In this document: positions 25,928 to 33,560 of the stretch, piece by piece
Layout of the letters: each line of letters opens with the position of its first letter
How positions within the stretch are numbered: position 1 is the stretch's first letter
From: Vreelandella olivaria
GTDB taxonomy: Bacteria > Pseudomonadota > Gammaproteobacteria > Pseudomonadales > Halomonadaceae
Assembly (NCBI RefSeq): GCF_023507745.1
Contig: NZ_JALPZO010000123.1
Span: 1-64,000, forward strand
Reading direction: 5' to 3'
Length of the DNA: 64,000 nucleotides
Program-made: the position numbers and the translations under genes
The notes under the pieces: model-generated
Database searches by the model: none
Told to the model about the DNA's origin: nothing
The model's input: the letters and a program-made list of their open reading frames with translations, nothing else

Positions 25928-26807
25928 ATCCTTTTGGCCCTACAAAAAAAAATGCGCTGTCATTATCACCGTAGACTATCATGATATTGAAGGTGCTCTC
26001 ACGCAATACCCTCAATTAAAGGGAAGAGAAAAATCCCTTTCCGTCTGGCGTTACGGTTCCCTAAGGGGTGTCGACAGGCTATTAAATCTACTTAATGAAA
26101 AAGATATCAAATCGACTTGGTGTATTCCCTCCAGTGTTGCAAAGAAACACTCTAACCATATTTACCACCTAATTGAGAGTGGACATGAAGTCGCCTGCTC
26201 CGGTGCTAAGCATGAAGACTATTCAAACTTATCACTCAAAGGGCAGATTGCAAATTTACAGACAGGAGTAAAAGAGCTAACTAACATCATGGGGAGAAGG
26301 CCTGAAGGTTTTCGTATACCAGCAGGACATTGGCAGCAAGGCTTTGTCAATGCATTACATGATGAGGGAATAACATGGTCTTCTTCATGGAGAGGAGATG
26401 ACATTCCGTTCTTCCATGTAGAAAAGCCCATTATAGAAACCCCCTTACATTATGAACTTGAAGATGCTCCTTACTTTGCATTTAATCTTAGCCCTGCTGT
26501 TCCAGTTGGACAATCACGAATTGCTTCATACTCTGAAACACTGGAAAACATGAAGCTCGACTTTGAGGGATTCTATCGACTTGGGCTATGCTATGTATTG
26601 AGGCTTCACCCCGAAATTATTGGTACCGCTGGTCGAATCCAGCTATTATCATCACTGATTGATTTCATTCAGTCAAAATCTGGCGTCTGGATAACAACAG
26701 CATCGGATATTGCTCGCTGGTGGCAAACCCAGCCTTCAAACACTCAAGACCATCCTGCCAATATTTACTTTAAATATGTTAAGAAACACAGTCACAACCA
26801 CTTTTAA
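25917..26807 (+). CDS. Polysaccharide-deacetylase-fold protein with degenerate metal site
   Basis: Paralogue of the preceding gene, 296 residues, no signal peptide. The same blocks are present (GFRIPAGHW, SSSWRGDDIPFF, LEDAPYFAF). At the metal site, however, the second Asp is replaced by His22 (VDYHD), and the first His of H-x-x-x-H is replaced by Ser95 (CSGAKHE), leaving only Asp20 and His99. It is therefore probably inactive alone, or metal-independent like PuuE, and may form a heteromer with its partner. The gene is intact and overlaps its partner by 11 bases, which argues against decay. It is among the most AT-rich stretches in the window, a sign of transfer. Confidence 0.78.
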   Translation: MKGKSFWPYKKKCAVIITVDYHDIEGALTQYPQLKGREKSLSVWRYGSLRGVDRLLNLLNEKDIKSTWCIPSSVAKKHSNHIYHLIESGHEVACSGAKHEDYSNLSLKGQIANLQTGVKELTNIMGRRPEGFRIPAGHWQQGFVNALHDEGITWSSSWRGDDIPFFHVEKPIIETPLHYELEDAPYFAFNLSPAVPVGQSRIASYSETLENMKLDFEGFYRLGLCYVLRLHPEIIGTAGRIQLLSSLIDFIQSKSGVWITTASDIARWWQTQPSNTQDHPANIYFKYVKKHSHNHF

Positions 26808-26870
26808 ATCCAACAACACTCCTAGCTTATCTCAAAAACACATATTACATAACCACTTCTGGATAAAAAG

Positions 26871-26992
26871 ATGAAAGCAATCAAGCGACATAGCCTGGCC
26901 ACTATAACAGGACTAATATCAGCGATAATAGTTTCACTGTCTCAGCCCATGAATTCCAGTATAAAATAAAATTCAACTCGGAGAGTGAATAA
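26871..26992 (+). pseudogene. Fragment resembling the N-terminus of a secreted binding protein
   Basis: An ATG at 26871 opens a signal-peptide-like sequence (MKAIKRHSLATITG, then LISAIIVSLS) that stops at 26969. In another frame the text continues as EFQYKIKFNSESE before a stop at 26990. Joined across one frameshift, this looks like the signal peptide and first strand of a TRAP-type (DctP) binding protein. Nothing further of that protein follows. I treat it as island-end debris; the family call is weak. Confidence 0.3.
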
Positions 26993-27154
26993 AACATGAC
27001 TCAACTGGCCTGTCAGGCAATGCTAGATTTGGCAGCAGCTATTTGACTAGCTACCGTTCATTACCGACCCGGGAAACAATACGCTCAAGCCCGGCTGGTA
27101 TACCTGAGTATCATCCACTGCTGTTCACCAACTTGAAGAAAACCGGGCAGCAAC

Positions 27155-27250
27155 ATGCACTACCTGAAAATGGTTGCCAAGCGACTGGGCATCAGCCAAT
27201 CCAGCGTGGTACGCAGGCTACAGCGTTATGGGATTAAAATCACCGTGTAA
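27155..27250 (+). pseudogene. Orphan C-terminal helix-turn-helix of a sigma-54 activator
   Basis: A 31-codon frame, from ATG 27155 to the stop at 27248-27250, encodes [19 protein letters not shown] followed by IKITV. Positions 27176-27231 are 54/56 identical to the helix-turn-helix of the activator gene at 7400-8830, and no AAA+ or sensor domain precedes it. It is either the displaced 3' end of the original gene or the remnant of a second, nearly identical activator. Upstream sequence in this frame stops at once. It sits about 100 bases before the next ABC operon. Confidence 0.75.
27176..27231 (+). repeat. 56-bp direct repeat, copy 2 (orphan fragment)
   Basis: Second copy of the sequence at 8744-8799, with mismatches at 27180 and 27190 only. 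The next 20 bases diverge completely from the sequence after copy 1. It marks the right edge of the putative island. Confidence 0.85.
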
Positions 27251-27350
27251 ATTTTTCGCTTGACACAGAATCGCCACATAAGTGTCATACAACGGCAACA
27301 CCTTCAACGCAAGCTGACCCAATAACAACCAACAGCCGGTGATGAGTGTT

Positions 27351-28514
27351 ATGAGCCAATCGCGTATCCGCCTGGAACGCGTCACCAAACGTTGGGACGC
27401 GACCATGGCTGTCGATGATATCTCCTTCGACGTAACCCCCGGCCAGTTTGTCATTCTGCTAGGGCCCTCAGGTTGTGGTAAATCCACCACGCTGCGCATG
27501 ATCGCAGGTTTGGAAGAGGCGACCAGCGGGCAAATCCATATTGGTGGGCGCGATGTCACGCGCCTGCCGCCCGGCGATCGTGGGCTGAGCATGGTGTTTC
27601 AGTCCTATGCGCTGTTTCCACACCTTAGTGTTGCCGACAACATTGTGTTCGGTTTACGCAGCCGAAAGGTGCCCAGGCAGGAACAACGCCAACGGTTAGC
27701 CAAGGTGGCCGAATTGGTTGACCTCACCGCCTATCTGGACCGCAAGCCTGCCCAGCTTTCCGGTGGTCAGCGCCAACGGGTGGCCCTGGCCCGTGCCGTT
27801 ATTTCCGAACACCCTATCTGCTTGATGGATGAACCGCTTTCCAATCTGGATGCGCGGCTACGCAGCGATATGCGGCGGGAAATCAAAGCTCTGCAAAGCC
27901 GCCTGAACATGACAGTGGTCTATGTTACCCACGACCAGGTGGAAGCCATGAGCATGGGCGACCGCGTCATCCTGATGCAGCACGGCACTATCGTTCAGGA
28001 CGGCACACCCGATGAGCTGTATAACCGTCCGGCCAGTGCCTTTGCCGCGAGTTTTATCGGCAGCCCCGCGATGAACCTGCTGCCCTTGGCAGCGGGCGAA
28101 CAGGGAGCGGTTATTCAGGGGGAGCCAACGCCCCCCGTAGCGCCACTCAATGCTGCCGGAGGGCAGCTGGGTGTTCGCCCGGAAGATATTGAACTTCGCC
28201 CCGCATCTGCATTTGGTGTCTTGGCTCGCGTTCTTAGTGAGGAGTACCTGGGGGCCGACACTATCGTGCACTTAGCCATCGGCGAACATACCCTGCGGGC
28301 ACGCTTAACGGGCAAACATGCGCTGGCAGGCCAGCAGTGCCGTATCGGCTGGCCCACTAAGGCCGCCCACCTGTTCGATGCCAACGGACGGCGCCGTGAC
28401 GACCTGACTCCGTACTCCCTGGATCTCCCCGGTGCAGAATCCCAGCTAAGTTCTCCGCTGTCAGGTTCGTCTCAAACTTCCCTGCTTGCCCCCCAGCTCT
28501 ACCCCCAACATTGA
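27351..28514 (+). CDS. ABC importer ATPase, UgpC/MalK type
   Basis: ATPase of about 387 residues for a carbohydrate-type importer. Walker A GPSGCGKST, Q-loop FQSYALFPHLS, signature LSGGQRQRVALARAV, Walker B CLMDEPLSNLD and switch histidine VTHDQVEAM are intact. The C-terminal regulatory domain contains GVRPEDIEL. The last 25 residues are Ser/Leu rich and beyond the usual end. The frame opens at GTG 27339; I prefer ATG 27351, which has GGTGA at a normal distance, but ATG 27342 cannot be excluded. It starts a four-gene operon, ATPase first, directly right of the putative island. Confidence 0.85.
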   Translation: MSQSRIRLERVTKRWDATMAVDDISFDVTPGQFVILLGPSGCGKSTTLRMIAGLEEATSGQIHIGGRDVTRLPPGDRGLSMVFQSYALFPHLSVADNIVFGLRSRKVPRQEQRQRLAKVAELVDLTAYLDRKPAQLSGGQRQRVALARAVISEHPICLMDEPLSNLDARLRSDMRREIKALQSRLNMTVVYVTHDQVEAMSMGDRVILMQHGTIVQDGTPDELYNRPASAFAASFIGSPAMNLLPLAAGEQGAVIQGEPTPPVAPLNAAGGQLGVRPEDIELRPASAFGVLARVLSEEYLGADTIVHLAIGEHTLRARLTGKHALAGQQCRIGWPTKAAHLFDANGRRRDDLTPYSLDLPGAESQLSSPLSGSSQTSLLAPQLYPQH

Positions 28515-28524
28515 GGAGTTTCCC

Positions 28525-29808
28525 ATGCGTGTTCGCATTCCGTTTTCCCTTTCCGCACTGGCTGCGGGCCTGCTGAGTGCAGGTTATGCCTCTGCCAGCG
28601 ATCCTGTCGAGCTAACCATGTACTACCCGGTGTCGGTAGGTGGCGCGCTAACCGACGTGATCGATCAGTTGGTTAATGAATTCGAGAGTGAGCATCCGGA
28701 TATTGCGGTGGAAGCGATCTACGCCGGTAACTACGATGACACGCGGGTGCGGGCCATGTCGGCGATTGAGGCCGGTGATACGCCTCAGCTGTCGGTACTG
28801 TTTTCCATCGATCTCTACGAGTTAATAGAGCAAAACGCCATTGTGGCGTTTGACGATATTATTGAAACCGATGAAGAGCGCGAGTGGCTGGACAGCTTTT
28901 ATCCTGGCCTGATGGAAAACGGGCAACTGGATGGCAAAACCTATGGTATCCCCTTCCAGCGCTCCACCATCGTACTGTTTTGGAATAAAGACGCCTTTGC
29001 AGCCGCAGGGTTAGACCCCGAAACACCACCAGAAAACTGGCAGGAGATGGCGGAAATGGCCGCCACCGTGCGGGAAGTTTCCGGCGGCGATCAGTGGGGC
29101 GTGATGGTGCCCTCTACCGGTTATCCCTACTGGATGTTCCAGGCCTTCGCCTTCCAGAATGGCCACCGCCTGATGAGCGAAGATGGCACAGAGGTTTATT
29201 TTGATGACCCCGCCGCTATCGAAGCACTCGAATACTGGGTATCACTCACCGCAGAACATAACGCCATGCCGGATGGCACCATTGAGTGGGGTACGCTGCG
29301 CCAGAACTTCATCGAGCAGTCCACTGCCATGATGTGGCATACCACCGGCAATCTGACCGCCGTGCGTAATGAGGCGGATTTTGAGTTTGGTGTTGCCATG
29401 CTGCCGATGAACACCCAACGAGGCAGCCCCACTGGCGGCGGCAACTTCTATATCTTCGATGATACGAGCGAAGAGGAGCAGCGCGCCGCCATGACCTTTA
29501 TCCGCTGGATGACCGACCCCGAACGCGCGGCAGCCTGGTCGATTAAAACCGGCTATATGGGGGTCAGCCCTGCTGCTTATGAAACCGACGCGCTACAAAG
29601 CTATGTTGAGGAGTTCGCACCTGCGGCAGTGGCCCGCGATCAACTTGAGCACGGTACTGCTGAGCTCTCCACCTACCAGGGGGGACGCGTACGTCGTGCG
29701 CTGGATAACGCGGTGCAAGCCGCGCTAACGGGGCAATTGTCACCGGAAGAAGCTCTTACACAAGCCCAGCGGGAGGCGGAAGGCGTGCTACGCCGCTATG
29801 CTCGTTAA
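28525..29808 (+). CDS. Family 1 extracellular solute-binding protein
   Basis: Periplasmic binding protein of about 427 residues (UgpB/MalE superfamily). The Sec signal peptide ends at YASAS-DPV (near residue 25), and the mature protein starts VELTMYYPVSVGG. DGKTYGIPFQRST and the C-terminal RYAR end are typical. The ligand may be glycerol-3-phosphate, a glycerol phosphodiester or an oligosaccharide; nothing in the sequence decides this. GAGGAG precedes ATG 28525. A terminator-like hairpin follows, which would give more binding protein than permease. Confidence 0.87.
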   Translation: MRVRIPFSLSALAAGLLSAGYASASDPVELTMYYPVSVGGALTDVIDQLVNEFESEHPDIAVEAIYAGNYDDTRVRAMSAIEAGDTPQLSVLFSIDLYELIEQNAIVAFDDIIETDEEREWLDSFYPGLMENGQLDGKTYGIPFQRSTIVLFWNKDAFAAAGLDPETPPENWQEMAEMAATVREVSGGDQWGVMVPSTGYPYWMFQAFAFQNGHRLMSEDGTEVYFDDPAAIEALEYWVSLTAEHNAMPDGTIEWGTLRQNFIEQSTAMMWHTTGNLTAVRNEADFEFGVAMLPMNTQRGSPTGGGNFYIFDDTSEEEQRAAMTFIRWMTDPERAAAWSIKTGYMGVSPAAYETDALQSYVEEFAPAAVARDQLEHGTAELSTYQGGRVRRALDNAVQAALTGQLSPEEALTQAQREAEGVLRRYAR

Positions 29809-29829
29809 CCGTTAGCACTTGCAAAGTTT

Positions 29830-29851
29830 GCCGGGGCTCGCCCCGGCTTTT
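29830..29851 (+). terminator. Hairpin with T-run between binding protein and permease genes
   Basis: GCCGGGG (29830-29836), loop CTCG, CCCCGGC (29841-29847), then TTTT. It lies 21 bases after the binding-protein stop. The permease genes follow in the same direction without another promoter that I can see, so this is most likely a partial terminator or an mRNA-stabilising 3' hairpin setting the subunit ratio. Confidence 0.75.
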
Positions 29852-29871
29852 CCAACCTGCGGTATGTATCC

Positions 29872-30756
29872 ATGACCCTAACAGCCCACCGCAAAATGCA
29901 GCTTTATGGCACGCTGCTATTGCTTCCCGCAGCGATACTGCTGACCACCTTTGCCTACCTGCCAACCATTACTACGGTGATCAACAGCCTGTTTTTGCCT
30001 GGTTTTCGCGGCGCGCCAGCCGAGTTTGTGGGAGTTGAAAACTATCAGGTGCTATTCGATGACCCGACGTTTTGGAAGGTAGCCCGCAACAACCTGATCT
30101 ATGCGCTGGGCACGATCCCTACCTCTATCGCGTTGGCATTGGTCATGGCGCTGTTTGTGAATGGAAAACTACGTGGGCGCGGCTTTGTACGCATGGCGTA
30201 TTTCACGCCGACCATTCTGCCGATGATTGCTGCGGCCAATATCTGGATGTTTTTTTACGCGCCCCAGATTGGTTTGTTTAACAAGCTGCTTGGCGCGCTG
30301 GGGCTCTCTGGCATTAACTGGCTGGGCGACCCCAGCGTGGCATTAGGGTCGGTCATTGTGATGTCGGTATGGAAGGAAGCCGGTTTCTTTATGATCTTTT
30401 ATCTGGCCGCTCTGCAGGGCATCCCACCAGAGCTTAAGGAAGCGTCAGACCTTGAAGGCACCAGCCGTTGGAGTTTCTTTTGGCGGGTCACCTTCCCGCT
30501 GCTGATGCCCACCACGCTGTTCGTACTTATCAACGCCTTGATCAATGCCGTTCGGGTAGTGGATCACTTGTTTATTCTGACCAAAGGCGGCCCCAATAAT
30601 GCAACCAACCTGCTGTTGTATTACGTCTATGAAAATGCGTTTTCGTTCTTCGACCGCACCATGGCCGCGACCATTACCGTTGTGATTCTGCTGGTATTAG
30701 CGGTGGTCGCCACGCTGAAGTTCACGATTCTTGACCGCAGGACGCACTACCAATGA
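29872..30756 (+). CDS. ABC importer permease, UgpA/MalF type
   Basis: Inner-membrane permease of 294 residues with six hydrophobic helices. The coupling loop reads EASDLEGTSRWSFFWRVTFPLLMP (near residues 190-212), and the FILTKGGPNNAT motif typical of this subfamily is present. It lacks the long periplasmic insertion of E. coli MalF. The end overlaps the next gene by 4 bases (ATGA). Confidence 0.88.
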   Translation: MTLTAHRKMQLYGTLLLLPAAILLTTFAYLPTITTVINSLFLPGFRGAPAEFVGVENYQVLFDDPTFWKVARNNLIYALGTIPTSIALALVMALFVNGKLRGRGFVRMAYFTPTILPMIAAANIWMFFYAPQIGLFNKLLGALGLSGINWLGDPSVALGSVIVMSVWKEAGFFMIFYLAALQGIPPELKEASDLEGTSRWSFFWRVTFPLLMPTTLFVLINALINAVRVVDHLFILTKGGPNNATNLLLYYVYENAFSFFDRTMAATITVVILLVLAVVATLKFTILDRRTHYQ

Positions 30757-31622
30757 GCTTAAACACAGCACACTCACCTGCCAGGAACGCAGCACCGTAT
30801 ACGCCCCGCTCTCGTTACTTCGCCGTACCGTCACTGGAAACGATAGCCGCCTGGTTACTGGCTTTGATCTGGATTTTCCCGTTGCTCTACGCGCTCTGGG
30901 CAGCGTTTCATCCCCCCGCCTATATGGTGCGCTTTGAGTTGTTTGCCCCCCTCACGCTGGATAATTTTGCTACCGCCTGGGCACAGGCACCCTTTGCCCG
31001 TTACTACCTGAACACCTTTGCTCTGGTAACTGGCGTTGTGTTCGCCCAGTTCGTGGTCTGCACCTTGGCAGCCTTTGCCTTTGCCCGCTTTCCTATCCCA
31101 GGTAAAAACGTGCTGTTTATGCTGGTGCTGATTCAGCTGTTTGTGTTTCCCGAAGTACTGATCGTCGAAAACTACCGTATCGCCAGCGAGCTGGGTTTGA
31201 TCAACACCATTACCGGTATCGGGCTGCCCTATGTCGCCAGTGCGTTCGGTATTTTCCTGCTCCGCCAGACCTTCAAAACCATTCCACGGGAATTGGAAGA
31301 TGCGGCCCGGATTGAGGGCTGCAACTGGCTGGAAATTCTCTGGAGGGTCTACGTGCCGCTGGCCAAGCCCACCTATCTTGCCTATGGGCTGGTCTCAATC
31401 AGCCATCATTGGAACAACTTCCTTTGGCCACTGGTGGTTACCAACTCGGTAGAAAGCCGACCGTTAACCGTTGGGCTGGGGATATTCTCTGCACCGGAAA
31501 CCGGTGTGAACTGGGCAACCGTTAGCGCAGCGACACTGTTAAGCATCGCCCCACTGCTGATCGCCTTTCTGCTTTTCCAGCGCCAGTTTGTGCAGTCGTT
31601 TTTACGGGCAGGGATTCGGTAA
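30753..31622 (+). CDS. ABC importer permease, UgpE/MalG type
   Basis: Partner permease of 289 residues, six helices, EAA-like loop ELEDAARIEGCNWLEILWRVYVPL. A hydrophilic N-terminus of about 25 residues precedes the first helix. Its ATG overlaps the stop of the first permease. It ends the operon; a large imperfect hairpin follows two bases after the stop. Confidence 0.88.
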   Translation: MSLNTAHSPARNAAPYTPRSRYFAVPSLETIAAWLLALIWIFPLLYALWAAFHPPAYMVRFELFAPLTLDNFATAWAQAPFARYYLNTFALVTGVVFAQFVVCTLAAFAFARFPIPGKNVLFMLVLIQLFVFPEVLIVENYRIASELGLINTITGIGLPYVASAFGIFLLRQTFKTIPRELEDAARIEGCNWLEILWRVYVPLAKPTYLAYGLVSISHHWNNFLWPLVVTNSVESRPLTVGLGIFSAPETGVNWATVSAATLLSIAPLLIAFLLFQRQFVQSFLRAGIR

Positions 31623-31623
31623 C

Positions 31624-31666
31624 GTTAACCAGCAGCAACCACCTGGGGATGGTCGCTGCCGTTAAC
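31624..31666. terminator. Large hairpin between convergent operons
   Basis: GTTAAC-CA-GCAGC-A-ACCA pairs with TGGT-C-GCTGC-C-GTTAAC around an eight-base loop (CCTGGGGA). There is no T-run, so termination efficiency is uncertain. It lies just after the last permease gene, in the 172-base gap before the convergent permease gene that ends at 31795. I see no gene in the rest of that gap. Confidence 0.5.
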
Positions 31667-31794
31667 CTAATCACTACGTTAACAGTCAACCTCCCCTACC
31701 ATTTTCGGCCCTGCACGATGCCGTTCAATATCTTCAAGCACCCTTTTAAATAAACCGCATATCACGTCTCCCGGTTATCACCCCAGCGCTTCAC

Positions 31795-32589
31795 TTAGGC
31801 ATAAGGCCGTTGCCGGACCATCGTCATCAGCATCACCAGGGCAAAGGAGGCGGCTGTCAGTAAGGTGCTTATCGCGGCAATTGTCGGGTCGATTTCATCA
31901 CGCAGAGCGGTGAACATGCGTACCGTAAGGGTCTGGTTCTGTCCTCCGGCAATAAATAGTGCCACCATGGTTTCATCCAGCGCCTGAATAAACGCAAAGA
32001 TTGCCCCCGTCACGATGCTCGGCTTAATCTGCGGCATGGTTACCAGCATAAAACTACGAAAACGGTTCATACCCAAGCTTCTAGCTACCATTTCCTGGGT
32101 TTGGTCAAAGCCATGTAATCCCGCCGTCACCGCCGTCACCACATAGGGCAGTGCCAGCATCACATCGGCCATCACCAATCCCGGAATAGTGTGTAGCATG
32201 CCTGCGAAGGCATATATAAAAAACACCCCTGCGGCCACGATAATGATGGGCACTATTAACGGCAGCAGCAGGACGATTTTCAGATAACGCATACTCCAGT
32301 GGGATGAACAGTGAATGGCATAGGCTGCGGCAACGCCCACAGGCGTTGCAATCAACATGGTCGCCAATGCGACGGTCAGGCTTGTCCTGGCTGCTGACAT
32401 CCAGGCTGGATTGTTGAAAAAAGCATCGTACCAACGTATCGAATAGCCAGTGGGAGGGAACGACAAAAAACGACTATCCGAGAAAGACATGGGAATAACA
32501 ATCAACACCGGCACAATCAGAAACAGCAATACCAGTACGACATAACTGATAAACAGAGCACGGCTGAGAGAGAGTTTATATGTCATCAT
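31795..32589 (-). CDS. ABC importer permease, PotC-like
   Basis: Permease of 264 residues with about six helices and EAA-like loop MVARSLGMNRFRSFMLVTMPQ. Last gene of the minus-strand operon. Its start overlaps the end of the other permease gene by 4 bases. It belongs to the polyamine/opine/phosphonate permease group like the pair at 14858-16523, but the two pairs are clearly diverged. Confidence 0.87.
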   Translation of the reverse strand: MMTYKLSLSRALFISYVVLVLLFLIVPVLIVIPMSFSDSRFLSFPPTGYSIRWYDAFFNNPAWMSAARTSLTVALATMLIATPVGVAAAYAIHCSSHWSMRYLKIVLLLPLIVPIIIVAAGVFFIYAFAGMLHTIPGLVMADVMLALPYVVTAVTAGLHGFDQTQEMVARSLGMNRFRSFMLVTMPQIKPSIVTGAIFAFIQALDETMVALFIAGGQNQTLTVRMFTALRDEIDPTIAAISTLLTAASFALVMLMTMVRQRPYA

Positions 32590-33488
32590 TTCGTCCCTAA
32601 TATTCTCTCAAGCGAGATCAGTCGACTGACGACATAGAAAATCACCAGTACACACATCAATAACACAACGCTTACCGCACTCGCCGCCCCCCAGTCGCTA
32701 TATAGCTGAATATTCCGACTCACTAACATGGAAGCCATCACGGTACGGCCTCCGCCCATCAACTCGGGAGTAATATAAAAGCCCAGACACAATACGAAGA
32801 CCAGCGTTACACCCGCCAGCACACCACTAAGAGACAAAGGAAAGAAAACCCACCGGAATACATGTAGAGGGCTGGCTCCCAGACTGGCACCCGCCATTAG
32901 AAGATCACGCGGAATCTTTTGCATGGTGGCATAGAGTGGCAACACCATGAAAGGCAGTAAAATATGCACAGTTGCTATGATAGTCCCCAGCTCATTATGT
33001 ACCAGAGAGAGTGGCGCACTGGTTAAGCCAACTCCCATGAGTGCCTCGTTAACGACACCTGAGCGCTGAAGTAAGATTAACCACGCATAGGCCCTCACCA
33101 ATACACTTGTCCAAAACGGCAGAATCACGATTGCCAGTATCACAATTGCCCAGCGCTTCGGTAATACCGTCGCGGCATAAGCAAGGGGATAACCCATTAA
33201 GAATGCTAATAACGTAACAACAAAGCTGATACGAAAAGTAAGTAAAAACGTATTCCAATACACTCTTTCCGTAAAAATCCGCCGGTAGTGCTCTAGACTG
33301 ACACCATCGCCAACATAAAAAGATTGAATGATTAACCAGGCTAAAGGCACTATTAGTAAAAGGAAAACAATCAACACGGCAGGAGACATTAAGATAAACA
33401 TCAACATATGTTCGCGGCGTCGATAGCGTAAAGAGGCATCCCGGCTATTGCCCAAAGCGTTATGCTCAGCTAGTGCGGTTGATTTCAC
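32586..33488 (-). CDS. ABC importer permease, PotB-like
   Basis: Permease of about 300 residues. A charged N-terminal tail of 30 residues precedes the first helix, and the EAA-like loop is MAGASLGASPLHVFRWVFFPLSL. I choose GTG 33488, seven bases after AGGAG, over the GTG at 33509, which overlaps that ribosome binding site. It follows the binding-protein gene after a hairpin-containing gap of 72 bases. Confidence 0.85.
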   Translation of the reverse strand: MKSTALAEHNALGNSRDASLRYRRREHMLMFILMSPAVLIVFLLLIVPLAWLIIQSFYVGDGVSLEHYRRIFTERVYWNTFLLTFRISFVVTLLAFLMGYPLAYAATVLPKRWAIVILAIVILPFWTSVLVRAYAWLILLQRSGVVNEALMGVGLTSAPLSLVHNELGTIIATVHILLPFMVLPLYATMQKIPRDLLMAGASLGASPLHVFRWVFFPLSLSGVLAGVTLVFVLCLGFYITPELMGGGRTVMASMLVSRNIQLYSDWGAASAVSVVLLMCVLVIFYVVSRLISLERILGTK

Positions 33489-33528
33489 GTCTGTTCTCCT
33501 GGCAACCACTGGATAGGAAAAGCGCCAT

Positions 33529-33550
33529 GCCGCCCAACCAGGTGGGCGGC
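33529..33550 (-). terminator. Hairpin between binding protein and permease genes
   Basis: On the minus strand GCCGCCCA and TGGGCGGC form a perfect 8-bp stem around a six-base loop. TTTT occurs only about eight bases later. It occupies the same place in this operon as the hairpin at 29830-29851 does in its neighbour, between binding protein and permeases, so a partial terminator or mRNA stabiliser is likely. Confidence 0.6.
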
Positions 33551-33560
33551 AATCGAGCTA

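Larger units (their letters stand above)
8800..27175. mobile_element. Putative 18.4-kb catabolic genomic island
   Basis: The block between the two 56-bp direct repeats holds two LysR-controlled catabolic modules. Its right part is visibly AT-richer than the flanks: a hand count gives 21 of 60 G+C at 26221-26280 against 33 of 60 at 29281-29340. The right end is gene debris. I see no integrase, transposase or plasmid function, so the mechanism is unclear. Homologous exchange between two related activator genes, or a lost integrase, are both possible. The boundaries are inferred from the repeat only. Confidence 0.5.

Noticed and set aside
8800-27175. Prophage or transposon
   Set aside because: No structural phage genes, integrase, transposase or terminal inverted repeats were seen; only the 56-bp direct repeat and gene content suggest insertion.
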